Shown: in pieces, positions 1 to 9,449 of the stretch | Position numbering within the stretch: position 1 is the stretch's first letter | Layout: every line of letters begins with the position of its first letter | Origin: DATAOG01 sp963757395 | GTDB taxonomy: Bacteria > Pseudomonadota > Alphaproteobacteria > Geminicoccales > Geminicoccaceae | Direction of reading: 5' to 3' | DNA: 64,000 nucleotides | Assembly: GCA_963757395.1 (NCBI GenBank) | Contig: CAVWRK010000014.1 | Span: forward strand, 1 to 64,000 | Notes under the pieces: model-generated | Seen by the model: the letters and a program-made list of their open reading frames with translations, nothing else | Database searches by the model: none | Told to the model about the DNA's origin: nothing | Translations under genes and position numbers: made by a program

Positions 1-605
1 AGGGCGAGGCCGAATTCGGCCGCGGCTTCGATCAGGCCTTGCGCGGCGCTGCGCGCGAGCGAGCGCGGCAGGTAGAGATCGAAGCTCGGGACCGCGTCGA
101 CGGCGTGGATCAGCGCCGCGACCTGGCCGAGCGGCGTCTGGACGGCCCGTCCGGGCGGGAACGCCCACGGGTGCAGGTCGATCCGGCAGAGCTTCTCGAG
201 CGTGCTCCGGCTGGCCGGGCCGACGAGGCGGAGCAGGGTCCGGGCGTGGCTGAGGTCGGTCAGCGCCGCGCGCCCCGCCAGGGCGTCTGCGAGGGCGGCG
301 TCGAGTTGCTGGCCATCCGCGGGCGCCACCAGCCACCAGCGGCGCGGTGCGATGTGAAACGCGACGACATCGTCCTTGGCGGCCGCGATCGGTGCTTCGG
401 GCAAGGCCAGGCCGAGGTGCTCGGCAGCGATCGCCCGGAGCGATGCGACATCGCCCGCGCGCCAGGCGGCGATCTGCCAGAGCATGCGCGCGGAGGGCTC
501 GCTCAGATGCACCATGGGCTGCCTGGCGCCTGGCTCCGGCCGGTGCTGGACGAGCAGATCGCCCAGCGCCGATGGGCGTGGCAACGGGCTTTCTGGATCA
601 GCCAT
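1..605 (-). CDS. soxG: Sarcosine oxidase gamma subunit, 3' end cut by the window
   Basis: Gamma subunit of heterotetrameric sarcosine oxidase, which oxidatively demethylates sarcosine and passes the methyl carbon to tetrahydrofolate. The frame opens at ATG 605 (MADPESPLPRPSALGDLLVQ) and stays open to base 1, about 201 codons. It has the aminomethyltransferase-like region typical of SoxG (SEPSARMLWQIAAWRAGD, then LSHARTLLRLVGPASRSTLEKL). The start overlaps the soxA stop by 8 bases, as expected for the last gene of soxBDAG. Only a few C-terminal codons should be missing. Confidence 0.88.
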   Translation of the reverse strand, partial: MADPESPLPRPSALGDLLVQHRPEPGARQPMVHLSEPSARMLWQIAAWRAGDVASLRAIAAEHLGLALPEAPIAAAKDDVVAFHIAPRRWWLVAPADGQQLDAALADALAGRAALTDLSHARTLLRLVGPASRSTLEKLCRIDLHPWAFPPGRAVQTPLGQVAALIHAVDAVPSFDLYLPRSLARSAAQGLIEAAAEFGLA

Positions 606-3578
606 GGAGCCGGCGGCCTTCGGGGTCGACGAAGACCGGCTCGGTGACGATCACCTCGGTCGCCTCGCCGCGCAGCGGATAGGCGGCGTAGAGCGTCTCG
701 CCCTTGCGCTCGGGGCCGTTCGCGAGCAGGGCGAGGGCGATCGGCTGCTCCAGCGTCGGGCTGAAGTCGGCCGAGGTGACGTGGCCCTGCATGGCGACCG
801 GCGGCTGTGCTCCCGGATCGGCCACGATCTGGGCGCCGCTCCGGATCGGCGAGCGGCGATCCTTGGCGACCAGGCCGACCAGGCGCGGCCGGGCCGGATC
901 GGTCAGGGCCGGCCGGTCGAGGGCGGCGCGGCCGACGTAGTCCTTCTTCCGGCTCGCCAGGCGGCCAAGGCCCAGATCCATGGGCGTGGTCCGGCCATCG
1001 AGCTCGGCGCCGGCGACGTGGCCCTTCTCGATCCGGAGCGTGCCCATCGCCTCGGTGCCATAGGCGACGATGCGCTCGGGCGCGCCGGCCTCGAACAGCG
1101 CCTGCCAGACCCGCGTGCCGTAGTCCGCGGGCGTGTGGATCTCGTAGGCGAGCTCGCCCGAGAAGCTGATCCGGAACAGGCGCACCGGGCAGCCGGCGAT
1201 GGTCGCGGCCATGACGCCCATGAACGGCAGGGCGGCGTCGCCGACGTCGGCGCCCTCGACCGCGCGCGCCAGGACCGCCCGGCTGTTCGGCCCCGCAAGC
1301 GCCATGCCCGCCCACTGGTCGGTGATGCTGGTGACCTCGACCGCGAGCTCCGGCCAGACCGCCTGGCGGTGGAACTCCATGTGCGCCATCACTGGCCCCG
1401 CGTTGGCGGTGGTCGTGGTGACGTAGAACGAGGTCTCGGCCAGGCGCGAGACGGTGCCGTCGTCGAGGACCATGCCGTCCTCGCGCAGCATCAGGCTGTA
1501 GCGCGCCTTGCCGACCGCCAGCCGCCCGATCGGGTTGCAGTAGAGGTGATCGAGGAAAAGGGCGGCATCCGGGCCCTGGACGTCGATCTTGCCGAGCGGC
1601 GAGACGTCGACCAGGCCGACGCTCTCGCGCACCGCGCGCGCTTCGCGCAGGGTGGCGGTGAGCAGGTTCTCGCCCGGGCGCGGATAGTAGCGGGTCCGCC
1701 GCCAGAGCCCGGCATCGATGAATTCGGCGCCGGCCGCGACGTGCCAGTCGTGCATCGGGGTGAGGCGCAGCGGCCGGAAATGGGCGCCGACCTCGGCGCC
1801 GGCGAGCGCGCCCAAGGTCACCGGCACGTAGGGCGGGCGAAAGGTGGTGGTGCCGACCACTTCGATCGGCCGGTCCTCGAGCCCGGCTATGAGCGCGAGG
1901 CCGGTGAGGTTGGCGGTCTTGCCCTGATCGGTGCCCATGCCAAGCGTCGTATAGCGCTTCAGGTGCTCGACCGAGCGGTAGCCCTCGCGATGGGCGAGCG
2001 CCACGTCGTCGACCGTCACGTCGTTCTGGAAGTCGACGAAGGCTTTGCCGCGCCTGGTCGGGGCCGGCACCGCCCAGAGATCGAGCCCCGGGCGCGCGGG
2101 CTCGGGCTCGCAGGCGGGTGCCGGCGGCGGCGCGCCGTCGCCGTGGCCGGTGGCGGCCGCCGCGGCGGCGCCGGCCAGGAGGCCGGTCTCGAGACAGGCT
2201 CCGAGCGTGAGCTGGCCCGCGGCGGCGCCCGCGGACCGTTCCCGCTGGCGCGGCTCGCCCGGCCGGAAGGCCTTGAGCTCCGGGTCATAGACCGGCCGGG
2301 CACCGGTCTGGCTGTGCAGATGGATCGCGGGCTGCCAGCCGCCCGAGATCGCCAGGAGGTCGCAGTCGATCGGCCGCGCTGCCCCGGCGGTCGCGCCGCG
2401 CTCGAGGCGCATGACCTCGACCGCCGCGAGCTGCCCGCCCCCGAGCGCCCGGGTGACCACGTGACCGGCCAGCGTCTCGATGCCGATCTTGCGCAGCGTC
2501 GAAATCAGGGGATGGTCCGCAGGCTTGCGGGCGTCGATCACGGCCGCCACCCGCACCCCCGCGACGGCGAGATCGAGCGCGGTCCGATAGGCGTCGTCGC
2601 CGGTCGTGAAGACCACGGCATTGGTGCCCGGCGCCACGGCGAAGCGGTTGAGATAGGTGCGGACGGCGCCCGCCAGCATCACCCCCGGCCGGTCGTTGTC
2701 GGCAAAGGCGAGCGGCCGCTCGATCGCCCCGGTCGCGAGCACCACCTCGCGGGCGCGGACCGTCCAGAGACGCTGGCGCGGCGCCGCCGGAATTTTCCCG
2801 CTCTTCGAGCAGGGCGACGAGGTTGTGGTCGTAGTAGCCAAACGCCGTCGTCCGCGGCAGGAGGGTCACGGCGGGCAGGGTCGAGAACTCGGCCAGGGTG
2901 CGCTCGACCCAGGCGAGCGCCGGGGCGTCCTCGATCTCACTGCCGCTCGGCCAGGAGGCGCCCGCCGAAGCGCGTCTGCTCGTCGACCAGGATCACGCGC
3001 GCGCCGGCGCGCCCGGCGGCGAGCGCTGCCGCGAGGCCCGCCGGCCCGCCGCCGACCACCAGGACGTCGCAGTGGGCGTGGCGCTTGTCGTAGCGATCGG
3101 GATCGGGCGCCAGCGGCGCGTCGCCGAGGCCCGCGGCGCGCCGGATCAGGCGCTCGTAGACCCGGGTCCAGAACGCCGCCGGCCATTTGAAGGTCTTGTA
3201 GTAGAAGCCGGCCGGGAAGATCGGGCTCAGCAGCCCGTTCAGCGCCATCAGATCGAGCGCAAGTGAGGGCCAGCGGTTCTGGCTCAGGGCCGCCAGCCCA
3301 TCCCGGAGCGGGGCCATGGTTGCCCGGCAGTTGGGCTCGGCTCGCGCGCCTTCGCCGAGGCGGACGAGCGCGTTCGGCTCCTCGGAGCCGGCGGTCAGGA
3401 TGCCGCGCGGACGATGGTACTTGAAGCTCCGGCCGACCAGGCGGACGCCGTTCGCGAGCAGCGCCGAGGCCAGGCTGTCGCCCGGATGGCCCTCGAGCGC
3501 CCGGCCGTCGAAGCTGAAGCGGAGGCTCCGGCCGCGGTCGATCAGGCCGCCCTCGGCCAGGCGAAACGGCTGGCTCAT
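598..3578 (-). CDS. soxA: Sarcosine oxidase alpha subunit, reading frame broken twice
   Basis: Large subunit of heterotetrameric sarcosine oxidase. The N-terminal part (MSQPFRLAEGGLIDRGR) has the ferredoxin-like and NAD-binding folds (VLVVGGGPAGLAAALAAGRA), and the C-terminal half is a GcvT-like folate-binding domain (GLVDVSPLGKIDVQGPDA). Start ATG 3578 overlaps the soxD stop (ATGA). The frame changes near 2940 (after GGRLLAERQ, continuing EIEDAPALAWVERTLAEF) and near 2805 (after ALLEERE, continuing PAAPRQRLWTVRAREVVLAT). Total length is 3n+2, so two single-base insertions restore a protein of about 992 residues, the normal family size. Sequence error is more likely than a true pseudogene, because the flanking frames are perfectly conserved. 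Confidence 0.9.
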
Positions 3579-3853
3579 CCGGCGGCCCGCTCCGCCCGGG
3601 CTGCCGCCAGCGCGCTGTCCAGGACCTCGTGGGTAGTCGTGTCGCGCGTCACGACCAGCCATTGCCGGCAGCCGGCGACGTGCTGCCAGTACTCCTGATG
3701 GGGTCCGCGCGGATTGGCGCGCTCGTAGACATAGGCCTGCCAGGCCGGTCCCCAGGCGGGCTCGGCCTGCCGCGGCCGGCGGACCGTGGCATCGCCGCCG
3801 TAGGCGAACTCGCTGTGCTCGCGCGGGCCGCAGAACGGACAGGGGATCAGCAT
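3575..3853 (-). CDS. soxD: Sarcosine oxidase delta subunit
   Basis: Small zinc-binding subunit of heterotetrameric sarcosine oxidase, 92 residues, the usual length. Likely zinc ligands are visible: Cys5 and Cys8 in CPFCG and His58/Cys62 in HVAGC, the pattern known for this subunit. It lies between soxB and soxA and shares ATGA with soxA, so it is translationally coupled to it. Confidence 0.93.
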   Translation of the reverse strand: MLIPCPFCGPREHSEFAYGGDATVRRPRQAEPAWGPAWQAYVYERANPRGPHQEYWQHVAGCRQWLVVTRDTTTHEVLDSALAAARAERAAG

Positions 3854-3884
3854 CGCGCCAGGACCGTCATTAGCAGAGCGCCGC

Positions 3885-5141
3885 TCAATGCCAGCCGGGG
3901 GTCGGCCCGGCGCCCTTCTCGTCGAGCAGCGCGCCGGTCTCGAAGCGCTCGAGGGAGAACGCCTGGTTCAGGGGATGCGGCGCGTCGTTCGCGATGGTGT
4001 GCGCGAACACCCAGCCCGAGGCAGGCGTCGCCTTGAAGCCGCCGTAGCACCAGCCGCCGTTCAGATAGAGGCCTTCGCGCGGCGTCTTCGCGATGATCGG
4101 GCTGCCGTCCATGGTCATGTCCATGACGCCCGCCCAGTGGCGCACCAGGCGCAGGCGCGACAGGCAGGGCATCATGGCGACGCCGGAGCTCACGACGTCC
4201 TCGATCATCGGCAGGTTGCCGCGCTGGGCGTAGGAATTATAGCCGTCGAGATCGCCGCCGAACACGAGCCCGCCCTTGTCCGACTGGCTGACGTAGAAAT
4301 GGCCGGCGCCGAAGGTCACGACGGTGTCGACGACGGGCTTGAGCGGCTCCGAGACGCAGGCCTGGAGCAGATGGCTCTCGATCGGCAGCCGCAGGCCAGC
4401 CAGCGCCGCGACCTGCCCGCTGTGGCCGGCGACCGCGATCCCGACCTTGCCGGCCGCGATCCGGCCGCGGGTGGTCAGGACGCCGGTGATCCGCTCGCCC
4501 GCGCGCTCGAAGCCCGTAACCTCGCAGTTCTGGATGATGTCGACGCCCTGCGCGTCGGCGGCGCGGGCAAATCCCCAGGCGACCGCGTCATGGCGGGCGG
4601 TGCCGCCGCGACCTTGCCAGAGCCCGCCCTCGATCGGAAAGCGCGCGCCCTTCGAGCCGTCGAGCAGGGGCACGAGCTTCAGGACCTGCTCGCGATCGAG
4701 CAGCTCGGCGTCGATGCCGTTCAGGCGCATGGCGTTGCCGCGGCGGGCGTAGGCGTCCATCTGCGCCTTGGAATGAGCGAGGTTGAGCACGCCCCGCTGG
4801 CTGAACATGACGTTGAAGCCGAGGTCCTGGCTCAGGCCCTCCCAGAGCTTGAGCGAGTGCTCGTAGAACAGCGCGTTCGCCGGCAGCAGATAGTTGGAGC
4901 GGACGATCGTGGTGTTGCGGCCGGTGTTGCCGCCGCCGATCCAGCCCTTCTCCAGCACCGCGACGTTGCTGATGCCGTGGTTCCTGGCGAGGTAGTAGGC
5001 GCTCGCAAGGCCATGGCCGCCGCCACCCACGATGACGACGTCGTAGGCGGGTTTCGGCTCGGGATCGCGCCAGGCGCGCGGCCATCGGCGGTGGCCGGAG
5101 ACGGCGTGGCGGATCAGCGCCGCGATCGAGTAGCCGCGCAT
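3885..5141 (-). CDS. soxB: Sarcosine oxidase beta subunit
   Basis: Catalytic flavoprotein subunit, 418 residues, of sarcosine oxidase (sarcosine to glycine with H2O2 and 5,10-methylene-THF when folate is present). The N-terminal dinucleotide fold reads VVIVGGGGHGLASAYYLAR (about residues 35-53). His184 in the GGTARHDAVAWG segment corresponds to the covalent FMN-binding histidine of the family. The C-terminal GGWCYGGFKATPASG segment is also typical. First gene of the operon soxB-soxD-soxA-soxG. About 185 bases upstream are free of genes and should hold the promoter; no clear box was seen. Confidence 0.95.
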   Translation of the reverse strand: MRGYSIAALIRHAVSGHRRWPRAWRDPEPKPAYDVVIVGGGGHGLASAYYLARNHGISNVAVLEKGWIGGGNTGRNTTIVRSNYLLPANALFYEHSLKLWEGLSQDLGFNVMFSQRGVLNLAHSKAQMDAYARRGNAMRLNGIDAELLDREQVLKLVPLLDGSKGARFPIEGGLWQGRGGTARHDAVAWGFARAADAQGVDIIQNCEVTGFERAGERITGVLTTRGRIAAGKVGIAVAGHSGQVAALAGLRLPIESHLLQACVSEPLKPVVDTVVTFGAGHFYVSQSDKGGLVFGGDLDGYNSYAQRGNLPMIEDVVSSGVAMMPCLSRLRLVRHWAGVMDMTMDGSPIIAKTPREGLYLNGGWCYGGFKATPASGWVFAHTIANDAPHPLNQAFSLERFETGALLDEKGAGPTPGWH

Positions 5142-5327
5142 CGCCTCAGGCCACCGAAGCGCCCGGCGAGCCCGTGCGGGGTCCAGGCGGGCGATCGGTT
5201 GTGGTCTCTTTGCCCATCAGGTCGGCGCGCTCGCGCATTGCCCTTCGATCGTGCGCGACCTCTATCGCATGCTGACGACCGCGCGGGAAGTGCATCCGCC
5301 GACTCGGACGTTGCGGGTCGGGCGTGA

Positions 5328-5978
5328 CTATGGTGGCGGGAGGGACGAGTCGCGGGTGAGCGTGATCGCTGCGCCCTGGCGCCACAGGCGCCACTGCACG
5401 ACGACACCGGTCGCGTCATACCAGGCCACATGCTCGAGATCGCCCGCGACCTCGTATCTCTCGCTCTCGACCGGGCCGCTCGCAAGCTGCAGCGTCTCGT
5501 GCCCTGCAAGGGTCACGCGCCCCTCGAGCAGCCGGCCGGTCCTGATGTCCATGAAGGTCGTCCGACGCGCGATCGCGCCGGCGAGCGAGGGCTGGCTCGG
5601 CGTCGTCGTGGCCGGTGCTTCGAATCGACCGGCGCTGCCTTCGATGATCAGCTGGTCGGCCTCTGCCCGGGCGCGGACCTCGAAGCGCTCGCCGTTGTCG
5701 ATCGTCACGCCGTCGAACTCGATCAGGCGCTCGCCCTCCCAGACCTCGCGGTAGTGAGACTGGCGCTCGAAGGCGGTGAAGGTCAGAAGTTTGACCGCGA
5801 GATGCGCCGAATGCTCGACCACCACCCTGCCCGCCTCCCGGCTCACCTGGATCTGATGCTCGCCGATGTCGCCGAAGATCTGGTGGTGGATGCGGTAATG
5901 ATAGATCCCGGGCGCCGGCTCGAGCCCGGCGGCGCTCGAGCCGACCAGGAGGCCGATGAGGACGCTGGCGATGCGCAT
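5328..5978 (-). CDS. Secreted protein resembling DUF6134
   Basis: Protein of 216 residues with an N-terminal signal peptide (MRIASVLIGLLVGSSAAGLEP, cleavage near residue 17-19). The mature part is rich in beta strands with the pattern IYHYRIHHQIFGDIGEHQIQ, resembling the DUF6134 family of periplasmic or outer-membrane-associated proteins of unknown function. It stands alone, between the soxB promoter region and tRNA-Arg. The family assignment is from memory of the pattern and is tentative; the secretion signal is clear. Confidence 0.7.
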   Translation of the reverse strand: MRIASVLIGLLVGSSAAGLEPAPGIYHYRIHHQIFGDIGEHQIQVSREAGRVVVEHSAHLAVKLLTFTAFERQSHYREVWEGERLIEFDGVTIDNGERFEVRARAEADQLIIEGSAGRFEAPATTTPSQPSLAGAIARRTTFMDIRTGRLLEGRVTLAGHETLQLASGPVESERYEVAGDLEHVAWYDATGVVVQWRLWRQGAAITLTRDSSLPPP

Positions 5979-6135
5979 GGGGTCCGGGCTCCGGCTCGAA
6001 GCTTCGAGCTTGGCGCCGCCCGGGCGGGAACGCGCTGCCCGGCGGCGGCCGCGTCACGGACCGGCCGACGCGGGCACTATTGCCGCGTGACGGCGATTGC
6101 CTTGCTCCGGCCAGCAGGCCGGGATCGGAGCGGGC

Positions 6136-6212
6136 TGGTGCGCACGGCGGGACTCGAACCCACGACCTCTTGCTCCGGAGGCAAGCGCTCTATCCGGCTG
6201 AGCTACGCGCGC
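6136..6212 (-). tRNA. tRNA-Arg, anticodon CCG
   Basis: A complete cloverleaf can be folded on the minus strand: acceptor stem GCGCGCG with CGTGCGC (one G-U pair), D-arm starting TAGCTCAG, anticodon stem CTTGC/GCAAG around the loop CTCCGGA (anticodon CCG, codon CGG), T-arm with TTCGAGT loop, discriminator A and an encoded CCA at 6136-6138. It fits an Arg tRNA for a CGG-rich, high-GC genome. Confidence 0.96.
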
Positions 6213-6329
6213 CCTGCGCCCGTATATAGCCCCGCCCTGCGCCGCAGGCAAACCTCATGGGGCCGGGGTTCCGGCGAGTCGCCATGGTCGCTGCCCTGGG
6301 CCGAAGGATGCGGCCCCGACAGAGCAGGG

Positions 6330-7976
6330 TCACAGTGCCCGCGCCTGGGCGCGCAGCACGTGCTTTTGGATCTTGCCGGTCGAGGTTTTGGGCAGCTCCG
6401 CGAAGATGATGGTCTTCGGGCATTTGAAGTGGGCGAGGATGCCGCGGCAGTGGGCGATCAGACCGTCGGCGGTGGCTTCGGCGCCGTCCTTGAGGGTGAC
6501 GAAGGCGCAGGGGCTTTCCCCCCATTTCGGATCGGGCCTGGCGACCACCGCCGCCTCCAGGACCGCGGGATGGCGGTAGAGCGCGCCCTCGACCTCGATC
6601 GACGAAATATTCTCGCCGCCGGAGATGATGATGTCCTTGGCGCGGTCCTTGACCTCGCAATAGCCATCGGGGTGCATCACCGCGAGATCGCCCGTGTGGT
6701 ACCAGCCGCCGCGGAACGCCTCCCCGGTGGCCGCCGGGCTCTTGAGATAGCCCTTCATCACCGTGTTGCCGCGCAGCATGATCTCGCCGATCGCGGCACC
6801 GTCGCGCGGCACCGGCCGCATGGTCTGCGGCTCGATGACCTCGAGCGCCTCGAGGTTCGGGTAGCGCACGCCCTGGCGGGCCTGAAACGCAGCCTGCTCG
6901 TCCGCGGGCAAGGCGTCCCACGCCTCCTGCCAGGCGCAGACCGAGGCGGGCCCGTAGCACTCGGTCAGGCCGTAAAGGTGGACCATGTCGATGCCGAGCG
7001 CGGTCAGCTTCTCGAGGACCGCGGCCGGCGGGGCGGCGCCGCCGGTCATCGCCTGGACCCGGTGCCCGAACGGCCGGCGCAGCGCATCCGGAGCGTTGGC
7101 GATCAGGTTCATGACGATCGGCGCGCCGCACAGATGGGTGACCCGATGCGCCGCAATCGCCGCATAGATCGCGCCGGCATCGACGCGTCGCAGGCACACA
7201 TGCGTGCCCGCCTGCAGGGTCGCGCTCCAGGTGAAGGCCCAGCCGTTGCAGTGGAACATCGGCAGGGTCCAGAGCAGCACCGGATGCAACCCGATGTCAT
7301 TGGCGAGGGTCTGGCCGACCGCAGCGAGATAGGCGCCCCGGTGGTGGACCACGACGCCCTTGGGCTGGCCGGTCGTGCCCGAGGTGTAGTTGAGGCCGAT
7401 CGCCTGCCATTCGTCGGCCGGATAGAGCGGCTCGAACCCCTCGTCGCCCTCCGACAGCAGCTCCTCGTAGGTGAGCTCGCCCAGCCGCTCGCCCTCGCCC
7501 CGGTACTGCCGGTCGACCACGTCGACCACCAGCGGTGGCGGCCGAACTTTCTCCAGAGCGGCCTTGACGGCGGGCGCGAACTCGGTGTCGGTCAGCAGCA
7601 CCCTGGCCTGCCCATGGCCGAGGATGTAGGCGATCGTCTCCGGCTCGAGCCGGATGTTGATGCTGTTGAGCACCGCGCCCGCCATCGGCACGCCGAAATG
7701 CGCCTCCAGCATCGCCGGCACGCTCGGCAGCATCACCGCAACCGTATCGCCGGGGCCGACCCCGCGCCCGGCGAGCGCCGCCGCGAGCCGCCGGGCGCGC
7801 GCCCGGAAGGCGGCATAGCTCGCGCGCATGTCGCCATGGATCCAGGCGGTCCGCCCCGGCCAGACGTCGGCCGCGCGCTCGATGAAGCTGATCGGCGTCA
7901 GCGGCGCATGGTTCGCGGCGTTTGGGTCCAGCCCCTGCTCGTAGGCAGAGCTCTTCGGATGCCCGGCCCGTCTCAC
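6330..7976 (-). CDS. AMP-forming acyl-CoA synthetase (DmdB-like)
   Basis: Protein of 548 residues of the ANL adenylate-forming family: activates a carboxylic acid with ATP and CoA. Motifs in order: YTSGTTGQPKGVV (A3 loop), FHCNGWAFTW, YGLTECYG (A5), GGWYHTGDLAV (A7), VKDRAKDIIISGGENISS (A8 hinge) and the catalytic lysine in TGKIQK near the C terminus. The FHCNGW and WSATLQAGTH patterns are common in the branch that includes methylmercaptopropionate-CoA ligase DmdB and related medium-chain ligases; the substrate cannot be told from sequence. It appears monocistronic, downstream of the small genes at 8.0-8.4 kb. Confidence 0.88.
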   Translation of the reverse strand: MRRAGHPKSSAYEQGLDPNAANHAPLTPISFIERAADVWPGRTAWIHGDMRASYAAFRARARRLAAALAGRGVGPGDTVAVMLPSVPAMLEAHFGVPMAGAVLNSINIRLEPETIAYILGHGQARVLLTDTEFAPAVKAALEKVRPPPLVVDVVDRQYRGEGERLGELTYEELLSEGDEGFEPLYPADEWQAIGLNYTSGTTGQPKGVVVHHRGAYLAAVGQTLANDIGLHPVLLWTLPMFHCNGWAFTWSATLQAGTHVCLRRVDAGAIYAAIAAHRVTHLCGAPIVMNLIANAPDALRRPFGHRVQAMTGGAAPPAAVLEKLTALGIDMVHLYGLTECYGPASVCAWQEAWDALPADEQAAFQARQGVRYPNLEALEVIEPQTMRPVPRDGAAIGEIMLRGNTVMKGYLKSPAATGEAFRGGWYHTGDLAVMHPDGYCEVKDRAKDIIISGGENISSIEVEGALYRHPAVLEAAVVARPDPKWGESPCAFVTLKDGAEATADGLIAHCRGILAHFKCPKTIIFAELPKTSTGKIQKHVLRAQARAL

Positions 7977-8037
7977 CCTTGGCCTCCGTTGTTCCGGACT
8001 TCAGGTCTAGCACGAGCCGGGCGCCGGCGGGAACGGC

Positions 8038-8205
8038 TCAGCCGCGACGCATGGTCTGGTACTTGCTCGCGTAGTGCTTGCCGAGCCGCTTGCGGGTCTG
8101 GTCCACGAGCTTCGGGTTCTGCTTGGGCGTCGGCCGCCTGCGGCCCTCCGGCACCTGCGGCGAGCCGACACCCGGCGGACGTCGACCCGGCTTGCCCGGC
8201 TTCAT
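8038..8205 (-). CDS. Small basic protein of unknown function
   Basis: Frame of 55 residues, rich in Arg, Lys and Pro at the N terminus (MKPGKPGRRPPGVGSPQVPE), ending in KRLGKHYASKYQTMRRG. No known domain was recognised. The ATG lies 2 bases after the stop of the preceding small membrane protein, which supports a genuine two-gene operon. The charge suggests nucleic-acid or membrane-surface contact, but that is speculation. Confidence 0.55.
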   Translation of the reverse strand: MKPGKPGRRPPGVGSPQVPEGRRRPTPKQNPKLVDQTRKRLGKHYASKYQTMRRG

Positions 8206-8207
8206 CG

Positions 8208-8411
8208 CTACACCAGCGGCTCGGTCTTCGCGCGCTTCGGCCCGACCCGCCGCAGGAACTCCCAGACCGGCAACGCGGTCAGGCCGCCGATCATGCCCGC
8301 GACGTAGCTCGGCAGGGCAAAGCCGAGCAGAGCCTGCCAGATCAGCCCGACCACGAAGCTGACCGCCAGCATGGCGACCACGGTGATCACCAGCCTCTGC
8401 CAGAACGGCAT
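8208..8411 (-). CDS. Small membrane protein with two helices
   Basis: Protein of 67 residues from ATG 8411 (MPFWQRLVITVVAMLAVSFV); a longer start at 8450 is possible. It has two predicted transmembrane helices, LVITVVAMLAVSFVVGLIW and a glycine-rich second one (YVAGMIGGLTALPVWEFL), with a basic tail (RRVGPKRAKTEP). It is followed 2 bases later by the 55-residue basic protein, so the two are probably co-translated. Function unknown. Confidence 0.6.
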   Translation of the reverse strand: MPFWQRLVITVVAMLAVSFVVGLIWQALLGFALPSYVAGMIGGLTALPVWEFLRRVGPKRAKTEPLV

Positions 8412-8702
8412 CGCCCACTCCCCGCTCGCTGCCCGCCTCCCCTTTACCACCGGGCAACTGCGACGTCATGTGCGTCGTACCGGCCGGCACGCGCCGCCCT
8501 GGCGACGCGCGGAGTCCGGGTTTGCTCGACCTGCCAGCAGAGCGTTGCCGACCGACCACGGATCGGCGGGATCAGACCAACCGCCGGGTCGCGGGTGGAC
8601 GGGAATCCGGTCCGCGCGCCGGTCCTGGCGACGACGGGGTGGCACTGCCTGATCGCAGGCCCCCGCCCGCACGCCAGATCCGACCGGCCCCCGCCCCGGC
8701 CA

Positions 8703-9083
8703 CTACTGCTTGCAGTCGGTCAGCTCCTTCTCTTCGATCGAGAAGGCGTACTTGCCGCCAGCCTTGACCTCGACGTTCTTGACCAGGCAGCTCCGGCCTT
8801 TGACGTCGTGCAGCTTGACGTCGTACTGCCCGGGAGCAACGCCTTTGAGCAGCAGCCGCTCGTCCGCATCGACCGTCTTGTCCTCGTCGTTGAGGCACTG
8901 GTTGGGGCCCCACTTGTCCGTCCCGGCGGGTGCCAGGTACAGCTGATCGACCGTCTCCCCGGTCATATTCCAGAATTGCATCTTCTGCGCCGCCTGCGCG
9001 GCGCCGCCGGTCGCGACAGCTGCCAGCACCGCCAGCACCCCTGCGCATCCGATCCTGCCCCGTATCCCTCGTCGAGCCGACAT
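8703..9083 (-). CDS. Small secreted periplasmic protein of unknown function
   Basis: From ATG 9083 the protein has 126 residues: a signal peptide (MSARRGIRGRIGCAGVLAVL ending in GGAAQA-A) and a mature domain with NMTGETVDQLYLAPAGTDKW, GPNQCLNDEDKTV, GQYDVKLHDVKGRSCLVKNV and a C-terminal CKQ. This pattern, a short beta-sandwich with a conserved asparagine/threonine start and a WGPN turn, recurs in many proteobacterial secreted proteins without known role. Three cysteines in the mature part could form a disulphide. An ATG 60 bases upstream in the same frame is less likely because it would bury the signal peptide. Confidence 0.72.
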   Translation of the reverse strand: MSARRGIRGRIGCAGVLAVLAAVATGGAAQAAQKMQFWNMTGETVDQLYLAPAGTDKWGPNQCLNDEDKTVDADERLLLKGVAPGQYDVKLHDVKGRSCLVKNVEVKAGGKYAFSIEEKELTDCKQ

Positions 9084-9143
9084 TCGCCCTTCCTTTTCCC
9101 TGGGGGGTTGCCCGCGCGGCCGCGCCGCAGCGGTCCGCGCCAA

Positions 9144-9449
9144 TCAATAGCCCGGGCACGCAGCCAAGGGCAAGCCTGCACCCTCGCGCCCGCGCTGCTT
9201 CATCTTGCCTTCATCATTTCCTCATCGTTTCTTCATCTTGTCTTGACGATTGCGTCAGGATCCATGACGCCTTTTCTGCTCAGGAACGGTTGCCGGGAGC
9301 ACTGCTCTTGCATCGAGAACAATAGAAGCCCGAGGAAAGATGATATCTCAAAATGCGCCAAGGACGATACCTGGTCTCCGCACCGTTATCCTTCAGGACC
9401 AAGCGCGACGCTGTGTGGAGGAGACAACGATTGGCACGCTGCGCATGAC
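9144..9449. other. Intergenic region with TTCATC-type repeats
   Basis: No gene was found here. Bases about 9199-9245 contain a degenerate run of TTCATC/TTCCTC units (cttcatcttgcc, ttcatcattt, cctcatcgtt, tcttcatc), clearly different in composition from the surrounding high-GC DNA. It could act as the promoter/leader zone of the secreted-protein gene on the left, but no sigma-70 boxes are convincing. Confidence 0.5.

Noticed and set aside
376..3093. Very long plus-strand open frame opposite soxA
   Set aside because: It is the mirror frame of a high-GC gene; the minus strand carries a clear soxA with correct neighbours.
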